Assembly: GCA_945965395.1 (NCBI GenBank)
Contig: CAMFND010000008.1
Location: 1 to 64,000 of the forward strand
Direction of reading: 5' to 3'
From: an uncultured Bacteroides sp.
GTDB taxonomy: Bacteria; Bacteroidota; Bacteroidia; Bacteroidales; Bacteroidaceae
Length of the DNA: 64,000 nt
Shown here: one piece after another, positions 27,714 to 36,079 of the stretch
How the letters are laid out: every line of letters begins with the position of its first letter
Position numbering within the stretch: the first letter of the stretch is position 1
Notes under the pieces: generated by a model
Told to the model about the DNA's origin: nothing
Databases searched by the model: none
Seen by the model: the letters and a program-made list of their open reading frames with translations, nothing else
Position numbers and translations under genes: made by a program

Positions 27714-28727
27714 TTATATATTATGAAGCAATGATTCAAAAGTAAAATAGCATGTAGTCTGCCCATTTTCATCTGTATAAAGAAGACGATTGGGTGCTTG
27801 CACATCCAGTAAGGGCAATTTTCGGACAGAAGAAAGAGCATCCAGACAAAAATAATGATGACGGTTCAAGGCATTTTGTGCCCAATGACGCAGCACCTCA
27901 TCTTCCGCCTTTAACACAATGGATTTCTCTCCCGACACTTCAGGAGAAAAGCCACCGTGCATCAAATCAAACTTAATCTGAGCATGATTGGCAAACAATG
28001 TATCCATCCGGTTGCGTAATATCAAATCTTCCGTCACGCCACACTCCAACCCTTCAGTTGAAGAAAGCAACCAAAGACGGTCAGACAAGACCAGTGCCTG
28101 TTCAATATCATGCGTAGACAAAAGAATTGCTCTCTTTTCCTCTATAGCCAGACGATGCAGCAGATTCATGATTTCAATACGGCTTACCACATCCAAGAAA
28201 GCGGTCGGCTCATCCAATAATATCAACGGACATTCCTGCACCAGTGCTTTGGCAATCATTACCTTCTGCCGTTCTCCGTCAGAAAGTTCCGCCATATAGC
28301 ACCGAGCCTTATGAGCTATCTCTACGGCTTGCAGCGCATATTCCACCAGTTCCTTGTCAGCTTTGTTCAAGCGTCCGAAAAATCCCGTATAAGGCTGACG
28401 CCCCAAGGCTACCAGCTCATATACCGTCAACCCTCCCGCCTGTGTACGGTCTGTCAATACGACTCCTATGGTTCTTGACAACTCACGTTCGGAGTAAGCA
28501 GACAAAGCACGCCCCAACAGTTTCAAGTCGCCAGATAAAGACGGTTGAGCAGCCGCCAAAGTGCGAAGCAAGGTAGATTTACCTGCTCCATTCGCTCCCA
28601 GCAGACATGTCAGTTCCCCACGAAAAAGCTGAAAATTCAGACCGGAATGTACTTCCGTCCGCTTCTTCCCTACCTGATAACCGATTGTCAGGTTACGACC
28701 CTCTACCACGATTTCCGATTGACTCAT
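27714..28727 (-). CDS. btuD: Vitamin B12 ABC importer, ATP-binding subunit, with C-terminal extension
   Basis: The 337-residue protein has Walker A (GANGAGKST), a Q-loop, the signature LSDGERQKVMIAKAL, Walker B (CPLILLDEPTAFLDV) and the switch His (LLSTHDIEQAL), as in FecE/BtuD ATPases. About 85 extra residues follow the usual 250-residue core and contain no motif I recognise. Its start overlaps the permease stop by one base (TGATG). It is the last gene of the riboswitch-led btuBGFCD operon, which fixes the substrate as cobalamin-type corrinoids by context. Confidence 0.9.
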   Translation of the reverse strand: MSQSEIVVEGRNLTIGYQVGKKRTEVHSGLNFQLFRGELTCLLGANGAGKSTLLRTLAAAQPSLSGDLKLLGRALSAYSERELSRTIGVVLTDRTQAGGLTVYELVALGRQPYTGFFGRLNKADKELVEYALQAVEIAHKARCYMAELSDGERQKVMIAKALVQECPLILLDEPTAFLDVVSRIEIMNLLHRLAIEEKRAILLSTHDIEQALVLSDRLWLLSSTEGLECGVTEDLILRNRMDTLFANHAQIKFDLMHGGFSPEVSGEKSIVLKAEDEVLRHWAQNALNRHHYFCLDALSSVRKLPLLDVQAPNRLLYTDENGQTTCYFTFESLLHNI

Positions 28728-29767
28728 CAGTTAAAATATTGAATTCGACGTTGGTTAATGATTACATAAATAATGACCGGCGCTCCTAAGATTGGAGTTA
28801 CGGCATTCAGCGGTATCACTCCTGACTCTCCCGGAAGTACGCAAATCAAGTTACACAGCAATGCCAATGCTCCTCCGGCAAGCAGCGTAACAGGCATCAG
28901 CGAATTATGGTTGGAGGTACCCAGCATCAAACGGGCCAGATGAGGAACTGCCAGACCGATGAAAGATATAGGACCACAGAATGAAGTCGTTACCGCAGTC
29001 AGCAATCCGGTAGCCAATAATAAGAAGTTGCGTACCCGGCGAATATTCACTCCCAAATTTTCGGCATAGCGCGGTCCCAAAAGCAGGGCATTCAAAGGCT
29101 TAATAAGCATGACAGCCACTAACAACCCTACCACGGTCAACAACGAAAAAGCCGGAAGCTGCTCCAAAGAAACCCCACCAAAGTTTCCCATTCCCCACAC
29201 CATATACGAGTGTACTCCTTCTGCTGTAGCAAAAAAATTCAACAAAGAAATCAGTGAAGAAGTAATATAGCCAATCATGATGCCGGCTATGAGCAGCATT
29301 ACATTACTTTTTATCAAAGAGGATAAAAACAAGACCAAAGCCAACACAGCTACGGCACCTAAAAATGCGCCTAATATGACAGAGAAAAAACCGGAAAGTG
29401 TAAACACACCTGTGGCAATGGTTCCTCCTCCGGCAAGCATCACAAGCGCTACTCCCAAGCTGGCTCCTGAACTGATACCTAAAATGGAAGAATCGGCCAA
29501 TGGGTTACTGAATACTGTCTGCAACATCAACCCGGAAGCTGACAAGGCTGCTCCACAAAGCAAAGCTGTGATGCATTGAGGAAAACGCGATTCCCAAACG
29601 ATAAACGTCCAACTTGCCTTTTCAGCCTCTTCGCCGCTTAAAATACGCAGCACTTCCTGCGCCGGAATATTTACCGAACCTAAAAATAAATTGGCTACCA
29701 CTAAAAGCACTATCAAAAGAGCCAGGGTGCCGAATACCACATAATGCTTTTTATCAGAATGTATCAT
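28727..29767 (-). CDS. btuC: Vitamin B12 ABC importer, permease subunit (FecCD family)
   Basis: The 346-residue membrane protein shows FecCD/BtuC features: RFPQCITALLCGAALSASGLMLQTVFSNPLADSSILGISSGASLG, where the family has R(L)PR...AGAxLxxxGxxxQxxxxNPLAxPxxLGxxxGA, the GPRYAENLGVNI cytoplasmic segment and the coupling region FCGPISFIGLAVPHLARLM. About ten transmembrane helices. It transports corrinoid across the inner membrane as a BtuC2D2 complex. Its ATG overlaps the btuF stop (ATGA). Confidence 0.93.
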   Translation of the reverse strand: MIHSDKKHYVVFGTLALLIVLLVVANLFLGSVNIPAQEVLRILSGEEAEKASWTFIVWESRFPQCITALLCGAALSASGLMLQTVFSNPLADSSILGISSGASLGVALVMLAGGGTIATGVFTLSGFFSVILGAFLGAVAVLALVLFLSSLIKSNVMLLIAGIMIGYITSSLISLLNFFATAEGVHSYMVWGMGNFGGVSLEQLPAFSLLTVVGLLVAVMLIKPLNALLLGPRYAENLGVNIRRVRNFLLLATGLLTAVTTSFCGPISFIGLAVPHLARLMLGTSNHNSLMPVTLLAGGALALLCNLICVLPGESGVIPLNAVTPILGAPVIIYVIINQRRIQYFN

Positions 29768-30900
29768 TCCGCTAAATTACTAAAATATTTCGGTTCATAG
29801 CCTTCCAGCAACTCGGGATGGAATATTTTTACCATATCTTTCAACAATATCTCCGGATGAAAAGGTGACTCCTCATAAAAAGGTATCCGATGGGTGTTGC
29901 ATCCATAAATCCGACGTTCGCGGAATGCCTTGAAACGCGCATAAAGCGAATAATCCTTCTGAAGTTCCTTATAGGTCTTATCCTGCGGCTGATTGTATTT
30001 TATCAACCAGAAATCGGCATGCTCACCTTTGTCGAAGACGGTTTCAAAAGCCATAGGCACAGAACCGCTATTCGGCAGTTCTGCAAAAACATAATCTGCC
30101 CCGGCATCCGCATACAAGCGTCCAGTGGTACTCTGTCCTCCGGCGATATACCATGCAGAGCCATACTTCAAATCACTTAACACCGTAGGACGAGAGGTTG
30201 CCTGTGCCGCCAAATCTTTTACTGCCAGGTATTCTTTTTCTATCTGCGCAAAAAGTGAATCTCCCCGCTGTTCCTGCCCTACCAGCAATCCGTAAAAGCG
30301 TAACCATTCCGCACGCCCTAACGGAGAGGTTTCCATGTAATCTGCACATTCGATTACGGGTACTCCCAACTTTCCTACCCGACCGTATCCTCCGCTGTTC
30401 TCAAACGGGGAAAGCATGATGGCATCCGGACGAAGGTCGATAATTTTCTCAATATCCGGATTCATTCCGTTTCCGCAATCTACGATTTCTCCTTTCCGGC
30501 ATCCATCCTGCACCTCTGGCATCTTGAAATATTCCAGGTTACAGACTCCCTTGATACTTTTTGCCTGTCCTAATTCTTTCAGTACACTTCCATGCACCAC
30601 AGAATACACTACGGCCCGTTCCAACGGAACCCGTACGACAGTCCCCTCCGGCAGATTCTCCGGAACTGGCTGAGTCTTATCAGTCAGCAGATAAGTATGC
30701 AATATTTTCAATGTATCCCATGGGTTACGGATAGAAACCATGGTATAATCAGAGAACTTTACCACAGACAAGTTGGTGGCATACCTCATTTTCAGGGTAT
30801 CTCCTTCCTCCTGAACGGAAGAAGTCTTGCTTCCTCCACCACAGGCAGAGAGAAGCAAGACTGTAATTACTATATGGGCAGATAGTAAAATTTGTTTCAT
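29764..30900 (-). CDS. btuF: Vitamin B12-binding periplasmic lipoprotein
   Basis: From ATG 30900 the 378-residue protein has a lipobox (LLLLSACGGG) and a periplasmic binding protein type 2 (BtuF/FhuD) fold: VVYSVVHGSVLKELG, IEKIIDLRPDAIMLSPFENSG, VPVIECADYMETSPLGRAEWLRFYGLL and a YADAGADYVFAEL region. The Cys is followed by GGGSK without acidic residues, which suggests it stays periplasmic rather than surface-exposed. The frame opens nine bases earlier at a TTG, but the ATG gives the proper signal peptide. It hands corrinoid to BtuCD. Confidence 0.9.
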   Translation of the reverse strand: MKQILLSAHIVITVLLLSACGGGSKTSSVQEEGDTLKMRYATNLSVVKFSDYTMVSIRNPWDTLKILHTYLLTDKTQPVPENLPEGTVVRVPLERAVVYSVVHGSVLKELGQAKSIKGVCNLEYFKMPEVQDGCRKGEIVDCGNGMNPDIEKIIDLRPDAIMLSPFENSGGYGRVGKLGVPVIECADYMETSPLGRAEWLRFYGLLVGQEQRGDSLFAQIEKEYLAVKDLAAQATSRPTVLSDLKYGSAWYIAGGQSTTGRLYADAGADYVFAELPNSGSVPMAFETVFDKGEHADFWLIKYNQPQDKTYKELQKDYSLYARFKAFRERRIYGCNTHRIPFYEESPFHPEILLKDMVKIFHPELLEGYEPKYFSNLAE

Positions 30901-30905
30901 AAAAA

Positions 30906-32021
30906 TCAATCAATGAAAACCATTGTTTTAGGGTTCTGACCACCACAATCAAACTTTTCTACAAAGTTGCCGTTACGGTCAAAACGATACATCGTACCAT
31001 TTGAGTTCGAATAGAATGTCACTCCAATATAAATATCTCCCTTCTCATCATCCACACTCATCATGTACACACTTGATGTAGCCAGTTCTGCCGGTGCATT
31101 TTTCAGGAAAGAAGATGAATTTACCGTAGCAGTCTTAATATTATAAGAGAAGAATGTATTGTTCGTACTTGTTTCAGGCCAATTAGAATAATCTGTTTCT
31201 GAATTTACAAAATACACCATATCATCTCCTACTGCCATATTAGTAGCAACTCCTAACGAAGTCTGCTTATTACCATTCTGCGGCTCTATCATCTGAGCAG
31301 AATATCCTTTATCCGCATAATTTCCCCAAGAAATTAAGAAAATCTTTCCATCTTCTTCCAACACTTGATTAGGATTAAGATCTACAGTCAAAGTAGTTTC
31401 CAACTGCATATTTGCAGCATTGATTACAAACAAATCTGTATGATATTGATACCCTGCATCATTTTTAGTATATGAATTAGCTACATAAAGTTTACCATCG
31501 CATTCAGCAATACCTTCCAGATTTGCTCCTCCTTTAAATGTACCAACAACCTTCAAGGTATTTGCATCCAGTTTCGTCACTTGACCACCATATTGCGTCA
31601 TATAAATATACCCTTCATCAGCTGCCAAATAACGAGGATCTCCCTCTGATTCTGGAATTGCATAGCGCTGCTTCTCTACTCCAGCCGTATTCATCCGAAC
31701 CAAATATCTTGAACCGGCAATAATTGCATAAAGGTCATTATTATATTCAATCATGGACTGACCCGTATCACCTAATTTAGCCTGATTCTGAGTATAAAAA
31801 ATATCTTTAATAAAGTCGGCATTGTTATCCGGTGCATAAAAAGACAAAGTAGCATTGTTAGCTCCCATTGTACCTTCATTCAAAATAAATGCCCGATGTG
31901 CAGGAAGAGTAACCTTAGAACCACTATCATCAAATAACTCTTCATCTTCACTACAAGCTGCCAGTGACGTTCCTAATGCCACCATGCAGCACAAACTGAA
32001 AAATAATTTTCTAAATTGCAT
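30906..32021 (-). CDS. btuG: Surface-exposed B12-capturing beta-propeller lipoprotein (BtuG-like)
   Basis: The 371-residue protein has a lipobox (SLAACSEDEE, Cys23); the acidic SEDEE directly after the Cys matches the Bacteroides surface-export signal. The body is a YncE/DUF5074-type propeller with repeated blade motifs (RYLAADEGYIYMTQYGGQVTKLDANTLKVV; GIAECDGKLYVANSY; NQVLEEDGKIFLISW). In B. theta, BtuG is a very tight B12 binder that works with BtuB at the cell surface. Position directly between btuB and btuF, 12 bp after btuB, makes this the BtuG homologue. Confidence 0.87.
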   Translation of the reverse strand: MQFRKLFFSLCCMVALGTSLAACSEDEELFDDSGSKVTLPAHRAFILNEGTMGANNATLSFYAPDNNADFIKDIFYTQNQAKLGDTGQSMIEYNNDLYAIIAGSRYLVRMNTAGVEKQRYAIPESEGDPRYLAADEGYIYMTQYGGQVTKLDANTLKVVGTFKGGANLEGIAECDGKLYVANSYTKNDAGYQYHTDLFVINAANMQLETTLTVDLNPNQVLEEDGKIFLISWGNYADKGYSAQMIEPQNGNKQTSLGVATNMAVGDDMVYFVNSETDYSNWPETSTNNTFFSYNIKTATVNSSSFLKNAPAELATSSVYMMSVDDEKGDIYIGVTFYSNSNGTMYRFDRNGNFVEKFDCGGQNPKTMVFID

Positions 32022-32033
32022 AGATATTTAAAT

Positions 32034-34073
32034 TTAAAAATGAATAGCAACAGTTATTTTCCATGAACGCCCCGGCATTGGATAATACTTTATTACCTCA
32101 TATTGCTCATTCATGAAATTAATAAAATCTGTCTGCAGTCTTAAACGGCAGGTCTTAAATGAAAATTGCCGAGAGAGAGTAAGCGTTTGCTCCACATATC
32201 CGTCAATTTCATTCTCTGGAATATTCTGTGAGAAATAATATCTTTTTCCGACTCCAATCAAACTATACCCCAGTTTTACCCATGGAGTTTCCAAAATGAC
32301 GGAACCGTTCCCATTATGTTCTGGTGTATAAGGCAATTGATCCTTATAATTTTTAGCATTCGGGTCAGTCAAATCAACAGCCTTTTGCCATGTATAACTT
32401 CCTGAAAAATATGCCTTAAACAATTCACCTAAAGGAATCCCCATAGAAAGAGTGATATCAGCTCCCCATATATGAGTTTTCCCATAATTCGCCATTCTCC
32501 ATACATAAGTAGAAGGAAAAGCCACAATCTTGTCTGTTACCTGATTAAAGTACACATCTCCTGTAAATGTCAAATAGTCCCATACAGAGTTCCTTTTGGC
32601 CCCCCACGTTACGCCTATGTTATATTCCTTTGCTTTCTCCGGACGAAGAGAACGATTTCCTAAACGATAATAATACAAATCGTTAAAGGTTGGGGTACGA
32701 AAAGTACTTTTATACATAGCCCTTAAAAAGAAATCTTGTTCACTGAAAGGTTTCCAATTCACCGAAAAAGAAGGGGATAATTTTTTCAAATCATCCGGTT
32801 TTTCTCCACTCTCCACATGCTCCTTTATATATGTATTTATCAAAGAAGCATCCATTTGTACACTGCCCAATTGATAGCGGGCATGTAAAGCTGTCAAAGA
32901 AGTTACACGAGTTGGAAACGGACAATCCGGTAAATTGCTATCCAGTGTATTCACTGCTAAATCTTGAGCTAATGATACGGAAAAGCCCTGAAACGGTCGA
33001 TACAAAACAGTTCCTGAAGCATAATATTCATGCTGGGTATAATGATCTGTAGAAACTCCCCCCTCATATTGTGCCCCCTTATCCTGGTATTTATTCCAGG
33101 CATAATTGTATTTAGCCAACACCTGCAATGACCATTTCTCAGCTATTTTATCCTGATATTTTGCTTGTACAAAAGCATTCTTATCCCAAAGGCGTTCATT
33201 TGAAACAGGATTATACAAAATCACGGCTCCCGGTAAACCACGTTCTGACTGATAATAGTATGCCTTAACATTCAATTTTTTATCTTCCTTAAATTCTTGA
33301 ATAAGATTCCATTCTGTATGCCAGGAATCCACTTCCGAATTACTTCTTTTCTCTGTTTGGGTATATTTACCATTTTTCAGCAAAAAAGGATACTGTCCAT
33401 CCGAACGTAAATAGTCTCCGTCAACAGACAAGACCGTCTTTTCGCCTAGCTGTTTTCCATATCGAAAATAAGGATTGACCAGTCCAAAAGAACCGCTTTT
33501 TACTTGAAACAACAATTGCCATTTTCTATCCTCCAGAAACTCGGGGCGAGAAGTTTCAATATTCAAGACTCCAGCTGAAGCATACAACCTAGCAGACTGA
33601 AGCATATCTTCATTCTGACCAACACTTAACGATAAAGATTCTACGTTGTCTAAAGAGAAACGCCCTATATCTATCTGTCCAGCCTGACAATTGCTTACGG
33701 CAACTCCATCATAACTAATTGCAGTATGGGCTGCTCCCATATTACGAACGGAAACTGTTTTCAATCCTCCCGTACCTCCATAATCACGCACATCAGTGCC
33801 TGCAAAACGCCTTACTGCATCTGCCATATTCTGAATACCCAGATCTTCCATCATGTCTTTTCCCAAACGTTGTACGGGAACAACTGAAGATATTTTATTC
33901 ATCGTCTTCTTCCCACTCACCGTCACATCCGGAATCTGGTGCACCTTTCCTGTAATACTATCAGACTCTGCATGTTGGGCATAAACAATATCTACACCTG
34001 CAAACAAGCAAAGACACATAGCTATAAAAAAACGACAGCCGACAGTAATAGCCAGTTTCTTCAATCTTTTCAT
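32034..34073 (-). CDS. btuB: TonB-dependent vitamin B12 receptor
   Basis: The 679-residue receptor has a signal peptide, a short N-terminal segment (TGKVHQIPDVTVSGKK), a plug (about residues 60-190; MADAVRRFAGTDVRDYGGTGGLKTVSVRNMG and HTAISYDGVAVSNCQAGQIDIG) and a barrel ending in WKITVAIHF with the terminal Phe. It lacks the carboxypeptidase-regulatory domain seen in the other TonB receptor of the window. The cobalamin riboswitch in its leader and the btuGFCD genes behind it define the ligand. Confidence 0.92.
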   Translation of the reverse strand: MKRLKKLAITVGCRFFIAMCLCLFAGVDIVYAQHAESDSITGKVHQIPDVTVSGKKTMNKISSVVPVQRLGKDMMEDLGIQNMADAVRRFAGTDVRDYGGTGGLKTVSVRNMGAAHTAISYDGVAVSNCQAGQIDIGRFSLDNVESLSLSVGQNEDMLQSARLYASAGVLNIETSRPEFLEDRKWQLLFQVKSGSFGLVNPYFRYGKQLGEKTVLSVDGDYLRSDGQYPFLLKNGKYTQTEKRSNSEVDSWHTEWNLIQEFKEDKKLNVKAYYYQSERGLPGAVILYNPVSNERLWDKNAFVQAKYQDKIAEKWSLQVLAKYNYAWNKYQDKGAQYEGGVSTDHYTQHEYYASGTVLYRPFQGFSVSLAQDLAVNTLDSNLPDCPFPTRVTSLTALHARYQLGSVQMDASLINTYIKEHVESGEKPDDLKKLSPSFSVNWKPFSEQDFFLRAMYKSTFRTPTFNDLYYYRLGNRSLRPEKAKEYNIGVTWGAKRNSVWDYLTFTGDVYFNQVTDKIVAFPSTYVWRMANYGKTHIWGADITLSMGIPLGELFKAYFSGSYTWQKAVDLTDPNAKNYKDQLPYTPEHNGNGSVILETPWVKLGYSLIGVGKRYYFSQNIPENEIDGYVEQTLTLSRQFSFKTCRLRLQTDFINFMNEQYEVIKYYPMPGRSWKITVAIHF

Positions 34074-34150
34074 TCAAATTTTAATTGTAATTCTACATTA
34101 CGCACGTTCTTGCCATCCTTTCCTCGAGAATGCAAGCATGACTTTGTTTT

Positions 34151-34316
34151 GCAGGTCTTCTGACTTACTCCCGTTTGTCTTGCCTTCCCGTCTTCATTTA
34201 AAAGACAGTGGCCTTGCAGAGGGTAGACAAACGTAAATGTCTGGAGCTTACAGCAGCGGGACTGTCCGGGACTTTCACCCGATTCCCTTTTCATCCGTGA
34301 TTTCGCCGAACCGGAA
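34151..34316 (-). ncRNA. Cobalamin (AdoCbl) riboswitch in the btuB leader
   Basis: Read on the minus strand, the conserved core is present: AAAAGGGAATCGGGTGAAAGT, then CCCGGACAGTCCCGCTGCTGT (the CxGxCCCGCxxCTGT core), the B12 box GCCACTG (plus-strand 34206-34212), GACGGGAAGGC and the closing AGTCAGAAGACCTGC. High corrinoid should reduce expression of the btu operon. A TATATTTG -7 element lies 23 bp upstream of the aptamer. Confidence 0.95.
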
Positions 34317-34338
34317 ATCAATACGGAACAAAACATTG

Positions 34339-34346
34339 CAAATATA
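34339..34346 (-). promoter_or_regulatory. -7 element for the btuBGFCD operon
   Basis: TATATTTG on the minus strand just upstream of the riboswitch. Transcripts from here would contain the whole aptamer. Confidence 0.6.
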
Positions 34347-34467
34347 CATTTTTCCCTGAAAACAAAAATAAATTCCCACAGAATTATAGTAGGATTCCAC
34401 AAATAAGAACGAGTGAACCTACACCTTCCTGATTTTCTCTTTATATATTCCACAAAACGTAGGGAAG
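34347..34467. other. Intergenic DNA upstream of the btuB promoter
   Basis: AT-rich; no gene or clear signal seen between the btuB promoter and the palindromic array. Confidence 0.4.
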
Positions 34468-34563
34468 AATTCTCTGTTTCACTGTGTGGGATTTGTGTCC
34501 CACACAGTGAAATATGTATCCCACACTGTGGTTTTTGTATTTCACAGTGTGAAACAGAGAATT
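34468..34563. repeat. Phased array of four CAC-N3-GTG palindromic units (21-bp period) inside 15-bp inverted arms
   Basis: Four 15-bp units of the form YYYCAC-N3-GTGRRR start at 34477, 34498, 34519 and 34540, exactly 21 bp apart, with related 6-bp spacers (TTTGTG, TATGTA, TTTGTA). Units 1 and 2 are exact reverse complements of each other, and unit 4 is a palindrome by itself. The whole block is closed by perfect 15-bp arms (AATTCTCTGTTTCAC at 34468 and GTGAAACAGAGAATT at 34549), which include parts of units 1 and 4. It lies between the btuB promoter and the divergent gene at 34742. Confidence 0.9.
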
Positions 34564-34695
34564 TACTTTTGAGTTAGGAAGAATTTGCAGGTAAGATGGA
34601 GAAAAAAGAAGGGGGTGAATAAAATTGGAGGGTAGAATATTGAAATGTCAGTGAGATGTCAGTAAAACTTTGAGGTTATTGCAGAGGAGAGTTCA

Positions 34696-34703
34696 TAGCT
34701 TTG
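34696..34703 (+). promoter_or_regulatory. -7 element for the hypothetical gene at 34742
   Basis: TAGCTTTG fits TAnnTTTG, 38 bp before the ATG. The rest of 34564-34741 is purine-rich and shows nothing else. Confidence 0.45.
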
Positions 34704-34741
34704 TGGTGGTGAAACAGAATGTGTAATGAAGATAATTGGCT

Positions 34742-35329
34742 ATGAGAGAAAAGAGACATTACGTGGGTATGCGTTGGTTTATGATTCTGTCCTCTTTTTT
34801 GATTGGAATCGTGTCTTTCTTTATTTCTTATAATAAGAAAGAGGATGCGTCTTTGCCCGATAAGTTGGAGCAAATGATGTGTCGTACGAAGATGAATGTG
34901 CACTGTGACCCTTTTTATGGTTACCAAATACATTATCCTGCGTTCTTCGAACAGGTTCCGGATTCACTCATTCATGAAACGGGATGTTGCCAATTTTATT
35001 TTGGGAATATGCTGAAGATTGCTCAGACAGCTTTTATCGTAGCTAATCTTGACGGATTTACCGTGCGACAGGGGATGGAACATTTTGCAGTGGAACAGTA
35101 TGCCACTGAACGACGGTGTGGAAATGATTATTTCATTCTTTCCGGACCTCTTTATATCAACCATAGACCGGTAGAGGGATATCGTTTTTATGCCAAATAT
35201 GTGCAACGGCAAAAACTCTGGTTTGTGCAGTCTTTGTCTTACCCTGCAAGTTGCACACGTGCTGTTTCGCGGCTTATTGAACAGATAGATAACTGGCAAG
35301 TGTGGGAGGAGAAAGAATGGCGTAGATAA
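34742..35329 (+). CDS. Hypothetical membrane-anchored protein
   Basis: From ATG 34742 (an in-frame TTG at 34736 is less likely) the 195-residue protein has one N-terminal transmembrane helix (RWFMILSSFLIGIVSFFIS), then a soluble part of about 160 residues that should face the periplasm. The soluble part has four Cys (residues about 46, 54, 81-82, 125) that could form disulfides and a pattern GPLYINHRPVEGYRFYAKYV...QSLSYP. I do not recognise a family. Codons are more A/T-rich than in dnaE. Confidence 0.65.
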   Translation: MREKRHYVGMRWFMILSSFLIGIVSFFISYNKKEDASLPDKLEQMMCRTKMNVHCDPFYGYQIHYPAFFEQVPDSLIHETGCCQFYFGNMLKIAQTAFIVANLDGFTVRQGMEHFAVEQYATERRCGNDYFILSGPLYINHRPVEGYRFYAKYVQRQKLWFVQSLSYPASCTRAVSRLIEQIDNWQVWEEKEWRR

Positions 35330-35384
35330 GGAATTTATTTTTTGAATTCTCCTGCAAAGGATAGAAAAAATTATAGAAAATATA

Positions 35385-35392
35385 TAACTTTG
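35385..35392 (+). promoter_or_regulatory. -7 element for the PH-like membrane protein gene
   Basis: TAACTTTG fits TAnnTTTG, 45 bp upstream of the first ATG. Confidence 0.45.
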
Positions 35393-35437
35393 TAATAGAA
35401 GACAAATCATTTAGTAAACGTAAGATTATAAATTATA

Positions 35438-35941
35438 ATGTGTATGTATAAATCCGATTTCCAACCTATAATGAAGCGCTATGCATTAGTGTTGAAAATA
35501 ATTCTATTAATGGCTGGTGTAATGTTTATTGTAAGGGCATTTGTATTACCATACTCTATAGAGCAGATAGCAAGTCTTTTATTGGGTATTTTGTTAATAA
35601 TTATCTATACATATTTATTGATGATTATTCCATCGGCTATAGAGTTAGATAATAAAGGCATAACAATAAAGAGGGTATTAGGTAAAAAATCTATTCCTTA
35701 TTCGGCAATTAAAGAAGTTTTTGCCTATAATGGAGTTCAAGAAGATGTGCGTTATTTTGGAAGTAACGGATTTTTAGGATATATAGGGATTATGGGGAGT
35801 ACTCCTTATGGTAAATATTATTCTTATGTAAAGAATCCTCAGCAGCAGGTTTTTGTTTTGACGCAGAATAAGAACTATCTTTTAAGTTGTGAAAATAGAG
35901 ATATATTCATAAAAGAATTATCGAATAAACTTTCTAAGTAA
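35438..35941 (+). CDS. Small two-helix membrane protein with a PH-like domain
   Basis: The 167-residue protein has two adjacent hydrophobic helices (about residues 17-35 and 42-64), then SAIELDNKGITIKRVLGKKSIPYSAIKEV, the pattern of bacterial PH-like domains, where a strand pair is followed by I-P-Y-S/D-x-I-x-x-V. The C-terminus (NPQQQVFVLTQNKNYLLSCENRDIFIKEL) matches the closing part of the same fold. Function unknown. Starts at 35438, 35444 and 35471 (MKRYALV) are all possible. Very A/T-rich compared with neighbours. Confidence 0.6.
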   Translation: MCMYKSDFQPIMKRYALVLKIILLMAGVMFIVRAFVLPYSIEQIASLLLGILLIIIYTYLLMIIPSAIELDNKGITIKRVLGKKSIPYSAIKEVFAYNGVQEDVRYFGSNGFLGYIGIMGSTPYGKYYSYVKNPQQQVFVLTQNKNYLLSCENRDIFIKELSNKLSK

Positions 35942-36020
35942 CCTTTGGATTTCTAATTGGGAAAACCGTATTTTAAGCAGTAAAGCCAACGAAATTTTTC
36001 TTTAAAAGTTTCGGGCTGTC

Positions 36021-36051
36021 TTGTCTCTTCCCTAAAAGATGGGTATCTTTG
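36021..36051 (+). promoter_or_regulatory. Promoter of dnaE
   Basis: TTG (36021-36023), 20 nt, TATCTTTG (36044-36051), 28 bp before ATG 36080. Confidence 0.65.
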
Positions 36052-36079
36052 ACTCGTTTTTCATTTAACATTGATACTC

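Noticed and set aside
34070..34453. A 127-codon minus-strand frame upstream of btuB
   Set aside because: It is a chance translation of the cobalamin riboswitch and btuB leader; the RNA motif explains the sequence.
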